Positions 13,519 through 25,000 of a stretch of DNA of 64,000 nucleotides are shown piece by piece. The notes beneath the pieces were generated by a model. The model worked only from the letters and a program-made list of their open reading frames with translations, did not search any database and was not told where the DNA came from. The DNA is taken from assembly GCF_910592395.1 (NCBI RefSeq), contig NC_088318.1, positions 17,484,349 through 17,548,348 on the forward strand, read 5' to 3'. The DNA is from Lineus longissimus. Its lineage: Eukaryota > Nemertea > Pilidiophora > Heteronemertea > Lineidae. The stretch's first letter is position 1. Each line of letters begins with the position of its first letter. Both the position numbers and the translations under genes were made by a program.

Positions 13519-13975
13519 CTGGATAATAGAATACGAAAGCTCTTCAGTATTGCAAGGTAATGTAGATTTAGCAGGAGAAGCTCCAAACAACTTTCAACAT
13601 TTCACCACTCGCACAGTTTACTGTTTTCCTAAATAATCTAAATTGCAGATGTGTCCTACACTATACAGCACTATTCAAGCCCATAAATTCATGAATCTCA
13701 TCTGCATCTGTTTACAAAGGAGATAACTTACCAAGGATAACACGTGATTGGCACATGGACTGTGCAATTGGGATAGGGATGTATATGCATTTACTGCAGG
13801 AAAGGTAATATTTACAGCAGATTGACCTAGATCTCGGGAAGAGAGCTTAGATAAGAGAGAGGAAGCCTGATGCAACAGCTGAACACAGTCAGAGAAACAG
13901 GAGACTGGGAGACTAAGAAAAAAACAATGATCCTGATAATCAGACATATACATGTACACTGTGTATTAATTCATT
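13519..13975 (-). promoter_or_regulatory. 5' region of the SLC7A9-like gene with CACGTG and CCAAT motifs
   Basis: The coding exon follows an acceptor at 13519-13522, so a 5' UTR exon should lie upstream here. On the minus strand around 13740-13760 the sequence has CCAAT followed directly by a CACGTG E-box. No coding sequence is supported; the 94-residue reading frame at 13675-13959 has no family resemblance. Confidence 0.3.
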
Positions 13976-15790
13976 AATTAATTAGTAAAAATAATCGTAT
14001 ATAGTAAATTTTTACTGCTCTGGTACTGGTAAAAGTAAAAGGAGCATTAAATCCATGCAAATTGTCACATTTGAATGCATGAAAAAACACCAAAGAAACA
14101 ATTCAAATTCAACCTGTCAAAACATACTTGAACTTCTTTGCACTCGTATCCCTCATTATGCCACTGAGTTTATGCCACTGAGTTTATCGAATCCACTGAA
14201 GAAGTCAGAAATGTATGAAATTCGCAGAGCCCAGATAGATTGGCCTATCCTCCCGCAGCACAGTGATATTATGCAGTAATATCCTGAGAAAAAAGTCAGA
14301 CACTACTGGACTAATTTTCAGCTTTAACCCACAAAGTGAGCTAATCACATACCCTATAGTTATGTTTGTCATCTGGATTCATATGATGCATAATAATCAT
14401 GAATTAGGACAATCTCCCCTGATATAAGTAATGATGTCAAATCAATGCGAACAACTAACCCATTGAGATTGATATCAGATTGAGTGATTAAGCAGATTGA
14501 TGGTCACAGTGGCCCAACGTTTGCCCCAGGAGCTTACCTGGACCTCAAGGTAAAAAATGCCCCAGCCCCAGGCCAGGGCAGGTGATGTAACAATAACATG
14601 GCATTCTTGGATGTGGGGTCCGCTGACCCCAGGCTTCATCATGCCTCATCGACCCGGGGTGGGCAGAGAACACATCCCGGGGCCTCGGGAAAAAAATCCT
14701 CGGCCTGCTTCAAGTCCCTGTCCCGCCTGTGGTGTGGGTCCAAGACTCAAAGATGTACGCCAGACGTCACAATGTCAACTCAATGGCCAATGTCTCTCCA
14801 GCCATTGTCTGGCTCCTTTTACCTTGTAAAGATGGTTCGTAAGCCCAACCCAAGGTGGCAAAGGGCCTATCATCAATCATCAATGTTAAGATGACGTGGA
14901 GTTTACTTAAGGTCTAGGGCAGGCTTAACTTGAAAATGAAATGAACGAAATCAAGACAAAGTCAAAGAAATACAGACAGTCACTCACACTCACAGTCATT
15001 GAGTCAACAGCGAATTGCTTGATTTGGATGCTCAGCTCAGCTCAGCTCAGCGGTATTGGTATATCTTGGGGTGCTTAGTATTACTTTATTTGCGCAAATG
15101 CTTCATAAATCATACATGTCATGTCAAAGTGTGCTGTGCTTTGCCAAAGGTCACCAGGTCTCGGTGCAAAACTTGCACGCCACCTACCGGATTAAAACGG
15201 TTATGCCAAAAAATTGCAAGATGTAACTGAAACCGACGTAATATATTTTTCAAGTGCTTGATTCATCTCATTTGTTGCGTTTTATTTCAAAGCAATTATA
15301 TAGATAGTTTTACACAAAAATATCAATTCATGTCTACTATAGACCGTATATGAAATATTTGTAAGTTATGTAACTAGACAAAGAGAAACATCTATCTCGT
15401 TTCCAGGTCAGGTTTTCAATTTAATTGCCTGAAGACGAGGTAACCAAATGAAAGATTGATTATTGGTGGAAACAGTCAATCTATGGCATAATTCCTCATC
15501 AGTTCAAAATGTCATCTGGCTCAAGTGCTTCTACAATAAAGGTTGCTACCAAGAGTTATACTTTTGCTTTACAAATGTCTTTGTTTAGACGCTAAATTTC
15601 AGTAAAACTATAACAAATTAATATACGGAAAGCCAACACCAACATAATTCACAATTCGCAATATATCCCAAGTCAGTGACAACGTGTTGATGTCAGTGAC
15701 GGGACTTTCTTGGTTTGGAACACATTCTAAAATACCGGACAAAACGTCATGTTTGTAATTCTATGAACTTTCTTTTTTCAGGTTTGCGAC
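13976..15790. other. Intergenic region between divergent transporter and KDM8
   Basis: No gene is supported. It includes a GC-richer patch at about 14515-14770 with proline-like shadow frames, a pentamer microsatellite (CTCAG)4 at 15031-15050, and AT-rich DNA from 15240 on. A polypyrimidine tract plus CAG ends at 15781, 10 bases before the KDM8 ATG. A KDM8 5' UTR exon and promoter therefore probably lie somewhere in the right half. Confidence 0.6.
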
Positions 15791-17053
15791 ATGGCCCCAT
15801 GCCAATCAGACTTCAATGTTGAGGCTCTGCGACGACTTCTTTCATCACCAAGACAGTACTTCAGCCTTGACGGTGTCGACAGATCGGTTTGCGGCGAAGC
15901 TTACTGGTTCCTACTTCAAGATGCTGTGGAAAGATTCTGTTCAAAAGATCTCTCTTATTGCATTCAGACATGCAAGTGCCTGCTTGATATCACTTGGGAG
16001 AAGCTAAACACAGGTCATTGGAAGGACGTCGCAATCACGTGGAGACTAGCATATTCCTATGTGTCACTCCTGAAGGCTTTGAGTGAAGTTTCAATGAGTT
16101 CTCTCGATGATAAGTCAGAATTGGAGTTGGCTATAAAGACCTGTGATATGGGGCTACTGATGGGAGCCCCAGTCCTTGACAATGTACTGAGCAAGATTGT
16201 TGCAGTGTTACAACCCATTCTGTGCCCCTTGCAGACTACTGGTAAAGAAGGGGACAGTGTGAATAAGGGACAGCACGATTCTGAGGCTCATGACTTGAAA
16301 AGACAAAAAGTATTTTCAATGCCAGAAATAAGTCCCTCCCACAAGGTCCCCAGAATACACTGTCCCTCTCTTGATTATTTCAAAAAGAATTTTATGGACT
16401 TGGAAAATCCAGTGATACTGGAAGGATGCATGGACTATTGGCCAGCATTGTCGGAAAGGAAATGGACTCTTGATTATATAAAGAATGTAGCAGGATATAG
16501 GACAGTCCCAATAGAAATAGGTGCAAAATACACAGAGGAAACCTGGTCACAAAAACTGCTCTCGGTTGGTGAATTCATTGATCGGTTTCTTATATCCCCA
16601 CAGGAGGGCAGCAGTGTAGGCTACTTGGCCCAGCACCAACTTTTTGACCAAATTCCAGAATTGAAAAATGACATCAGTGTTCCGACCTATTGCTGCCTTG
16701 GTGATGAGGATGATGTAGACATAAATGCTTGGTTTGGTCCAAGCGGTACAGTCTCCCCCTTGCATCAAGATCCAAAACATAACTTCCTCGCACAAGTCTT
16801 AGGTGATAAATACATCAAACTCTATCCCGTCATAGACTCCAAGTTTGTTTATCCACACACCGAAGTCCTCTTGAACAATACCAGTCAGGTTGATGTTGAA
16901 AATCCTGATTTAGTTAAATTTCCCGAGTTCAGGAAAGCGCGGTTGCAAGAATGTGTTCTCAGATCTGGTGAAATGCTGTACATTCCTAAAAAGCATTGGC
17001 ACTTCGTGCGGTCTTTGTCTTTGAGTTTCTCTGTAAGTTTTTGGTGGCAATAA
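15791..17053 (+). CDS. KDM8: KDM8/JMJD5 JmjC-domain 2-oxoglutarate oxygenase, intronless coding region
   Basis: A single uninterrupted frame of 420 residues, against 416 in human KDM8. Residues 1-170 match the family N-terminal region only loosely. The JmjC domain covers about 185-420, with WFGPSGTVSPLHQDPKHNFL giving Fe(II) ligands H325 and D327, and KHWHFVRSLSLSFSVSFWWQ giving the third ligand H404 and the typical FWW end. LLNNTSQVDVENPDL is a KDM8 signature. All ligand residues are present, so it should be active. Known for the family: a nuclear/cytosolic oxygenase reported to hydroxylate arginine in RCCD1 and RPS6; the earlier H3K36me2 demethylase claim is disputed. The vertebrate gene has several coding introns, while here there are none, though a CAG acceptor lies just before the ATG. 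Confidence 0.95.
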   Translation: MAPCQSDFNVEALRRLLSSPRQYFSLDGVDRSVCGEAYWFLLQDAVERFCSKDLSYCIQTCKCLLDITWEKLNTGHWKDVAITWRLAYSYVSLLKALSEVSMSSLDDKSELELAIKTCDMGLLMGAPVLDNVLSKIVAVLQPILCPLQTTGKEGDSVNKGQHDSEAHDLKRQKVFSMPEISPSHKVPRIHCPSLDYFKKNFMDLENPVILEGCMDYWPALSERKWTLDYIKNVAGYRTVPIEIGAKYTEETWSQKLLSVGEFIDRFLISPQEGSSVGYLAQHQLFDQIPELKNDISVPTYCCLGDEDDVDINAWFGPSGTVSPLHQDPKHNFLAQVLGDKYIKLYPVIDSKFVYPHTEVLLNNTSQVDVENPDLVKFPEFRKARLQECVLRSGEMLYIPKKHWHFVRSLSLSFSVSFWWQ

Positions 17054-17286
17054 TGCAAAAAATATACTGACTATTGTGTTGTTGTTCTTCCGGCTGCTTA
17101 TCTTATCCAGAGATTTTGTCACTCCTCCATCGATTCATGTAGAGTGACGAGTCAAGATTGAATGTATTAAGGTGGACGAGTCCCATCATGATGGCACTTG
17201 GTTAGGGAATGAAAGTCTGCCATCCGTATAAAAGAAGTATCGATATGCTGATGCAAGAGTACTGTGGGTTACCTCCCCCACCCCCC
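17054..17286. other. KDM8 3' flank
   Basis: No AATAAA follows closely after the KDM8 stop codon and no gene is supported. The 3' end of the transcript cannot be placed. Confidence 0.4.
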
Positions 17287-17507
17287 ATACAGAGACTGGC
17301 AGGGATGAAAACCTAACAGTAACTTCCCTTGGCCCGATACGACACTTGAAGGTCCAGAACCACGCCCGTGGTGATTGGAGGGTGCTCTCGTAGACCCTGC
17401 CCTTGCCCCAGTACAGAGCCTGGTCGGGATGGGAACCGAACAGTTTCTCTCCTTGGCCTGACAAGATACCTGAAGGACCAGAACCACCTGTGGTGATTGG
17501 AGGGTGC
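17287..17507. repeat. Diverged tandem duplication, unit about 122 bp
   Basis: Two copies, 17287-17385 and 17410-17507, share TACAGAG-CTGG, CCTTGGCC, GAAGG-CCAGAACCAC and GTGGTGATTGGAGGGTGC. Divergence is roughly a fifth of positions by eye, so this is old. Proline-rich reading frames across it are artefacts of the repeat. Confidence 0.75.
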
Positions 17508-19027
17508 GTATGGAAACCAAGTGGAAGTCAATGGTGCTTTTCAAATTAATTGAATAACAATGGCAATCCTAACTAAACCTGGTAGGTGCAGGCCTATGGT
17601 ATGCAGAAGTTGGCACGATAATGCAGATTGCACATGTAGCCTATGCTGAATTAACCCTTGGATCGAAGTGGGAAAGGTCCATCATAACAGGCAAGGCTGC
17701 AAGATGCCGACATAGTTATCAAGATGCCTAGGCAGACCCTTGACATGTGATTCAGATTGGATTGGTTGGCATCTATTGTACAAGTGAGGAGACATACAAG
17801 TCAACCTCACCTTGCTTTGATCAGAACTGGTCGGGCACAGAATCAAATGGTGTTTTGCAAACGAAAATTTCAAACACGGAACACAGTTTTATAACAGTGG
17901 GATTCTTTTTATTTCGGAGTGAACATATAAGTACAGGCATAACTGAGGACAACAAGAATAAAGCACAGCGAGACACCCAATGGAATCCGGCAAAGCATTC
18001 AAGACTAAACCATATTTGGTCAAAATAATGTTTCTGAGCAAAGAAATGTAACATACTGTTCTTCACAGTGGAACCAAATGGTCACCCAACTGAAGCTATA
18101 TTTGTATGACAACCCTCAGGAAAAATTAATCTGACAGTACCAGTATGAGTAATGGCTGAGCGCTCAGATACATGTGTCCATTGTGCACAATGAATGAATA
18201 CCACTAGCCTGTTATAGGGGTTCTATATTTGCAGCTGTTGTTTCGGTGGGTTGACTTTCAGGCATAGATTACAACCAGATTACTATGAAGTAGTTATTCA
18301 TGCACAAACCAATACACACATCTGAGTCATCTCAGGTCATCATATCAAACTGGCCACCACAACCTATTAGAGGTTTTCTTGTTTCAATGATGAAACACAC
18401 AATTATTTGCTAGTCATCCAAGATAGAATATACTTCGAGACAAAATTTGCCAAAGCTGTTCATAAATACAATACAAGTACACATAATTACATTAAAAGCA
18501 TAACATTTTTGGCAAACGAGATCAGCAGAATGAAAAAATCTAATGAATATACTCAGGCTGGGCCTAAGGCCTTGAAATAATGAATTGCTATGTTAATATG
18601 CAGTCAAGTGAAACTGTATAAGTGAACACAATCTAGTAATATTTTACAAGTCTTTCATGGTCCATCTGTAATCACCCATTCTTACGAACAGAATTTCAAA
18701 TCAACACAAAAAGATGCAATGAGCTATGTAAGCAATATGCATTATATGATCTACATGTATGTATGAGAAGATGTTCAAAAACAAATTGAGCAAACACAAG
18801 ACTTAATTTACAATGCCAACATAATGAGTGTATGTAGGGTACAGAGGAGTGAGCTATACGTAATAAAGAAGTACGAGCATTAAAATGTAAATGTATATTT
18901 ATGTTTTAAAACCAAGTATTCTTTCAAACAAAGATAGAGTGAGTCCCTTTCGTCCCAACGAACATGAGAGATTACCAATGCAACATGATTACATACAATG
19001 AAAAGTGCATATCAACAACTTTTAGAA

Positions 19028-19084
19028 CTACTGTAAAATCAGTTAGGAGTTGGTCAAACTTTTTGAATGACGTTTTACAGTGGT
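19028..19084. mobile_element. Short TACTGTAAAATC-ended inverted-repeat element
   Basis: It begins TACTGTAAAATCAGTTAGGA and ends GACGTTTTACAGT, giving short imperfect inverted ends with a TA at the left. A related copy at 47527-47641 begins TACTGTAAAATCAGTCAGGA and ends CCAGTTTTACAGTA. Tc1/mariner-type MITE is the likely class. Confidence 0.55.
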
Positions 19085-20776
19085 CGTAAAATTTGCTGAT
19101 TTAAAGTTTAAATTAAACAATTCTTTATTTGGTACCAAACTAACGAGTGCATTGGAATGATTTTAGGCCTGAAGGTGTAGTTCTGCTGCTTAATTGTTCC
19201 AATAAACTATGATTTCTAGACAAATAGTCGTAAAGTTCATCACAAAGCTAGTCTGTCTGAGTTGGCAGACTTGGTCAGTTGTCTTCCAATCTATAATCCT
19301 AAAATAAAATGAACCTTTTATGTTGTACCAGTCTATAAAATGTTTCTTGACACCAATAGATATCTGTGGTATAAAATATGGACAATACGGGTTAGAAATT
19401 CTCAAGATGATAGTAAAATACATATTCACATTCACCTCACATAAAATATGAATGCTGTGACCTCTGTCGTGATACCCAAGGTAGCAATTTGTCCGTTGTA
19501 ATGTAATTCATCATTACAGGTGAAATCAAACTGCACAGGCAAATGTACCCAACTTAAAATAGCCTATATGTCCACCCAACGCAAGCTCTGCGATAGAGGT
19601 CTCAGCATAAAAGTTATAGATATGACGATCAATATATGAGAGTGACTAGAAAAGGCAATAGAACTGTGAGATGCATGAACATGGAGCCACCTCTTTAGAG
19701 CCAAGGTCTCAAAGGGTTAATGCACATGATAAAACTTGGTTTTTCAAGAAGTCAAGCACAAGTGTGGACCATGTACTTCACTGCAATACTCTACAACAAC
19801 ACACCAGTGACAGTGTAAGTTCATGACACAAGTCCCTAAATTACTAAGTCAACTGCTGACAAACATGGTCCTGGCATATCAAGCATTGCACAAATATTGG
19901 AGTAAAGAGAACAATACGTTAGTTGACATAATTTTCAGCCAACACTTATACTAAGCTGACAAATAGATCCACATACTTATAATAAATGCCATTATTTTCA
20001 TTTAAACCATCTCGACCAATAGCCTAATTAGGCCAGGTCGTCTTTTGGCAAACATACATGTACCAAGCAATTATGACATGACACAGCATGAAATGCTGGG
20101 AGCAAGTCCAAACAGTATATCGCATTCGCCATCTTACACCACCATCATTTCTGTGTGGAAGTACTGTAAAAACACCACTTGACCAAACAGTCCGGTAATT
20201 GGTCCCCAACCCACTTCAATTTTCTGTCGTTTTCGGCCCGGAAGAATATGAAATACCATTTTCAAAGGAAACGTTATGACAACAGAACTCATTATTAAAC
20301 ACCATGAACATCTTGTAGTGAAGTGGTTAAAAATCAGAACAGCAGGCAAATCAGAATAGCAGGCCACAGAGACCAACACCAATCACCAATTATAAAACAA
20401 GCATTCTTCAAGTGCCCTTTGTTGTCATGTGAAGTGGCAATGAAAAAAACCACCAGTCTGGTCCAAGCTATGTTGGCCCAATATGGCTGTATACTATACA
20501 TGAATATAGTACATATGCTAATACATGGATGGATTCTAGGCATCTGTCTCACATTGAATTGACTCAAATCATGTATACATGCCATGTGGGACAAGAGGCC
20601 CAAGGGCCTGGCGCTCAGCTGGACACTGTGATGGTACAAGAATTCCAGGCACAGGGCAAACCCTACTTCAAGCTGAAATTAGAATTCCAACTAACTTCTT
20701 GTTTTATGCTTGGGGATGTGAAACTATCCTTTACCCAACACTTGATCTACCTAGAGGTTAAAATATGAATGCCTAG

Positions 20777-20798
20777 TGCTCAACACTAGTGTTGAGCA
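20777..20798. repeat. Perfect 22-bp palindrome
   Basis: TGCTCAACACT followed at once by its reverse complement. The flanks add a partial outer match (CTAGTGCTC / GAGCACTA). Non-coding context. Confidence 0.9.
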
Positions 20799-21736
20799 TG
20801 AGCACTAAAACAAAAACTTCCCAAAAATACTACTTTTTTCACAGTTCTGATTATTTGCACCTTTTTTGTGATCAAAATTGGCAACAAAACTACTTTTCTA
20901 TACCTGATCGATTTCATGGCTCGTTTTTCTGCTTCAAATTACATTATAAACATAATCCTTTGTTGCAGCTGTACCTTCTTCGTGATCCACTTTTACACAC
21001 ACCCAGTGTCAATGCCCATTGCATTGACAGTTATATTTCATGAAACATGCACACACAAAATATAATAGAGATTGCACTGCCCGTACCTTCTGAGGGACTA
21101 TATTTTATCAGTTTATCACAAGCTGTGACCAAAGTCTGTGCCCATTTTATGGCTTCAGTAGTGCAATTGTTACAGTAACAATATTCATATATTGACTTAG
21201 TGCCAAAAATAATTTTTTTCCTCAAAAGTTTATAAAAAATGTTTTGACACAAAAAATATTTTCAAAGTTCTCCATCCTTCCTCTGCTCTAAAATATGAAA
21301 ACCTACACGCATCTTCCCTTAAATGACATTTCCGCCACAGACACCAGCTCATGATCTTGATTGTAATCACACTGCCTCTCACTGCCCAGTCTTAAAGTGA
21401 ATGAGATATCTCTCAAAAGACAGTACACTCGCACTTTAGCAAAGCTGACACAAACGTCTCTCAAATGATATCATAGTCTGTTTGCTAAACTGGAATTCCA
21501 CGACAATCCAAGTGAATTGTAAGAATGTATCCAGGGAGTGGAGCAGTGAGAGGACCCTCCTGAAGAGCCACGGAAGTTCAAGTTTGTATTTTCTCCTCCA
21601 GTGATTGGTTCTAGAAAGATGAGGTGAGCTGGTCTGTCTGTGGATGGCAGGAAAACTGGGTGGTCGGAATGAATTTATCAGGAATCCAAACTTGAAGTTT
21701 CTTACGGTGGGATTTGTCTCTCAGAAGTCTGGACCC

Positions 21737-22054
21737 TCAATAGGCTGAAATGCAGAAATAAACATATTCAGTTCATTAGAATCGTGCAAGGATGGAATTC
21801 AACATTCTGCTCCTTGTTCTCAAACCAAGGAATGGACTTTCCCCCGAGTATTTTGCTGAGATCCTTGCATCCTTCGACCCAGAGCGATCCCTGATCTGAG
21901 GTCCAAGCACAATTGATGTCTCCCAGTATCTCCATGAAAATATCATTCAGGCATTTTGGACTTCTACCACTTCTACTGAGACTGAACTTACGAGCATATT
22001 CAGGAGCAGATGGCGCTCCGTCAGCATAGAAAGATGGAGGCTTCTTTTCGAGAC
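21737..22054 (-). CDS. Candidate terminal exons (a) of the CUB-LDLa gene
   Basis: Exon 21992-22054 (63 nt, CAG acceptor, GTAAGT donor) reads GLEKKPPSFYADGAPSAPEY plus Ala. A final exon from 21744 adds Pro-Tyr and stops at 21737-21739. Incoming and outgoing phases are both 1, matching the 25912-25941 exon. The tail is rich in Pro and Tyr, suiting adaptor binding (inference). Confidence 0.5.
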
Positions 22055-25000
22055 CTGTTACGGGACAGAAAGATAGGTGTTAATATCACAGATGGGCAGA
22101 TGGACGAACAGACAGTGTTTCACACAATAAAGAAGAAATGAAGTTCTGTGTTACATGTTCTGAAAGAAATTGATGTTATTTTATAAACGATAACTGCCTC
22201 AATGAAACAGACTGAGCAAAGAAACTCGTAATTTCTGCTAAATTTTGAAAAATATCTGATCCTGACAATGACAAACTTACCAGCCCATCATTGACAAAGC
22301 TGTTATCAAAGTGGCCACAAGTTCAAATGGGCAGAAACTGATTCAAATATTGACATGAAAATTCTTAGAGTTTCTTAGTTATTATTCACTAAGTTAAGAG
22401 ATGGTTGAATGCTCTTTACTTGGAGAAAACCAATAGTGGACAGTTGAGAGGCTTTACATTTGAGTCTCCACCGAGTTTTAGAATTTCAGTAGCTTTAGAT
22501 TACTGTGACGTTAGGTTAGAGATGAACGAAGAGGAGGGGAGGGGAGGGGGGTTAGAAATCCCCCAGCAGGTTTATTTTTCAGTGATCAATCATCCATAAG
22601 GAAGTTGTCTGCACCATGTTGAATACACATGTCAGTCAATAAACTTTGATGAAACCCAAATTAGGTATGTTAGGAGACTGTTGTTATCCACACTTCTAGT
22701 GGTGTGTTCACACTGGATGCGAATTGAAACCGTATTCCGTAGAGCGCTCTCCGGAATACGAATTGGTTAATCCAGTTTCAGAACGGTCGCGTCACACTGG
22801 CCCGAATACGCATTCAAATCGGTTTAAAACGCGCCACACTAATGCGTACTAACGACGCGCCATCTATTATCATTATTATTATTATTTATTAACCTCCCAT
22901 ATGGGAGAATAAAATTTACAAGTACAAAACATATAAGTATATAATATCACAGTATCACACAGTCATTATTAACAAGTTAAAATCGCGAAAGGTGCTTGAC
23001 CATTTCCATCTCCCGGCCATGCCTATTGCCAAAGTTCGAGTCAACACCACCGTCGCTAAATGCGGAGAATCCCGGCCTCGCCCTCGAAAACGAGGCCAAA
23101 ACCGGGGAAAACCCCGCCGCAACGATGTTGTTGACCAGCGTAAATTTGACCAACGAACCGGCGGCAACATACCTTGCCAGGAAATGAAAATGCAAGTCAC
23201 GTGCAAGGGAGTTGATTTTTCCCTATTCTATGGCATAACAAAAACGATTTGAGTTAATGAATTTAAATACATCAGTTAACTAGTTCGGAGCACTAGTTCC
23301 CGCGGTCAAAGGTCACTTTCCATGCGCCGGGCGCATGCGTAGTGCGATCGAAAACCTTAATTCGTATCAAGCGCGTCACACTTGAAATCTCAATACGGTT
23401 TCGTTGATTCGGATTAGCTGATTCGCATTCAATTCGGTTTAAGAACCGTGTTGGTTAAAGCGGATTGAGATCGGTATGAACCGAATTGAGTGTGACGCCC
23501 CAATACGTATCAACGTTTTAATTCGAATTCAATTCGTGTTAAAACCCCAGTGTGACCACGGCATAGGAAACAGTTATTCACATGAAAATACTTAATTTAC
23601 CATATTTCATATCTATAAACTGGTCGCTTCGATGACCTTTCCATCTGTGCCAGGGGAGGCCCACACAAGCTCCTGACTACTCGCCACATTTTGATTCACA
23701 TCGCTACCATCAGAGGGAACTGATACAGCAACAGAATGATTGTCATCTCCACCACTAGGGGGCATGTTACCCTGTTCATTGACAGCATCAATGGTGGTAA
23801 TCGCAGTTGCTAAAATGGTCTCTGCTTCTAACATTTCTTGACTACAATCGACAGAGTTCGCATAATTTTGATAATCAACGTTATCAAAAGGTGGCGAAGT
23901 AGCTGGGGTTTGTGGGTAAATTGCAGGGCAGCTTCGTGTGATACTTGATGAACACCACGAGGACTGACGGGAGTGTCTCCGAGAGTGGGGAACAGATTGC
24001 TGGGGCATGCCGGCAATCATCCCGTTACCAAACGTAGCTCCACCTGAAAGGAACGAGTCGTCAATGTTCAACTTGGTAAAATATAGTCTGCCTAATCCAC
24101 AGGAGCAACAGCAGTTCCTGTTTGTGACCTAAGCAAGGCACAAGAAGGACAGGTCAAGAGGGAAACACAACTCATACAACATCTAGAGATAAGGAAAGCA
24201 AAGAATTACATCTACCTACCATCACCAGCCCCAAGGGCATGACCAAGACAGTCTTGCAAGGTGCTGAACAGTGGCTAGTATTTCTAGATTGATGTCAGCC
24301 CAAAAAAGCAAGCCTAATATCTATTTTTGATGCAACTGATTCCAATCACACTACAACACTACAACCAGAAAGCATGCAACTAAGGGGCAGTGCAACCGGG
24401 AAACATGATTATTATATCTACAACATCAATTGAGTGATTTAAAGGATGGAGGAGAACTCATTTGCCGACCTGTCTGATTTACAGGGAGGGTGTGGCACTG
24501 AGCTCCTCTTGAAGGTTCAGGGAATTAGGAGTGAATACTGTGCATCTGGAAACAAAACTAAAGGTAAGCCGTTAACCCAGGGATAGGCATGCAACAACAC
24601 ATCCTAGAGGTAAAATATCTACAAATAAACGTGAATGTGCACCCAGGTTAGGGGAGGAAGCCACCAGTACCTCACAACACCTACTGGTACCTGATTCAAA
24701 GGGGTTGAGGTGGGGATACCCCGAGGCCTCATGGCCCCTCTCCCGCTTCATACAGGTAACGTTTCATCGTCGTCTAGTTTCACATCCGTCAGCATTGGCT
24801 CGATGACGTGATTGTTTTCGACAGATTTTGGCTCATAAACTTTGTTATTAAAACCAACAGCTGAAAATGAGAAACTTATTATGAAATTTTCACGGACAAG
24901 GTCCGTGTGCTAACTTAACAATACAAAACACCTAAAAATGCACACCATCGTACAGCCTGCCGGAGCAATCTAACAAGAAAATCACATGTTGTACACCGTA

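Larger units (their letters stand above)
17508..21736. other. Long non-coding stretch downstream of the CUB-LDLa gene
   Basis: No supported coding region lies here. The stretch is AT-rich, with AATAAA-type signals on both strands (for example minus strand near 17905 and 19113). Part may be a long 3' UTR of the minus-strand CUB-LDLa gene using its most distal terminal exon. It contains a small MITE (19028-19084) and a palindrome (20777-20798). Confidence 0.5.

Noticed and set aside
14557-14894. Pro/Arg-rich plus-strand frames of 90 and 98 residues
   Set aside because: Local GC-rich patch with no start context, splice signals or family resemblance.
17186-17544. Three minus-strand frames of 72-92 residues
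   Set aside because: They are produced by the tandem repeat at 17287-17507; no conserved domain.
22955-23252. Four overlapping frames on both strands in the GC-rich core of the 22.7-kb MITE
   Set aside because: Long frames on both strands are expected from GC-rich DNA; no transposase motif is seen.
24748-24860. Reading exon (c) as an internal exon using the GTATGA donor over its stop
   Set aside because: It would end in phase 0, while every downstream exon candidate needs phase 1.
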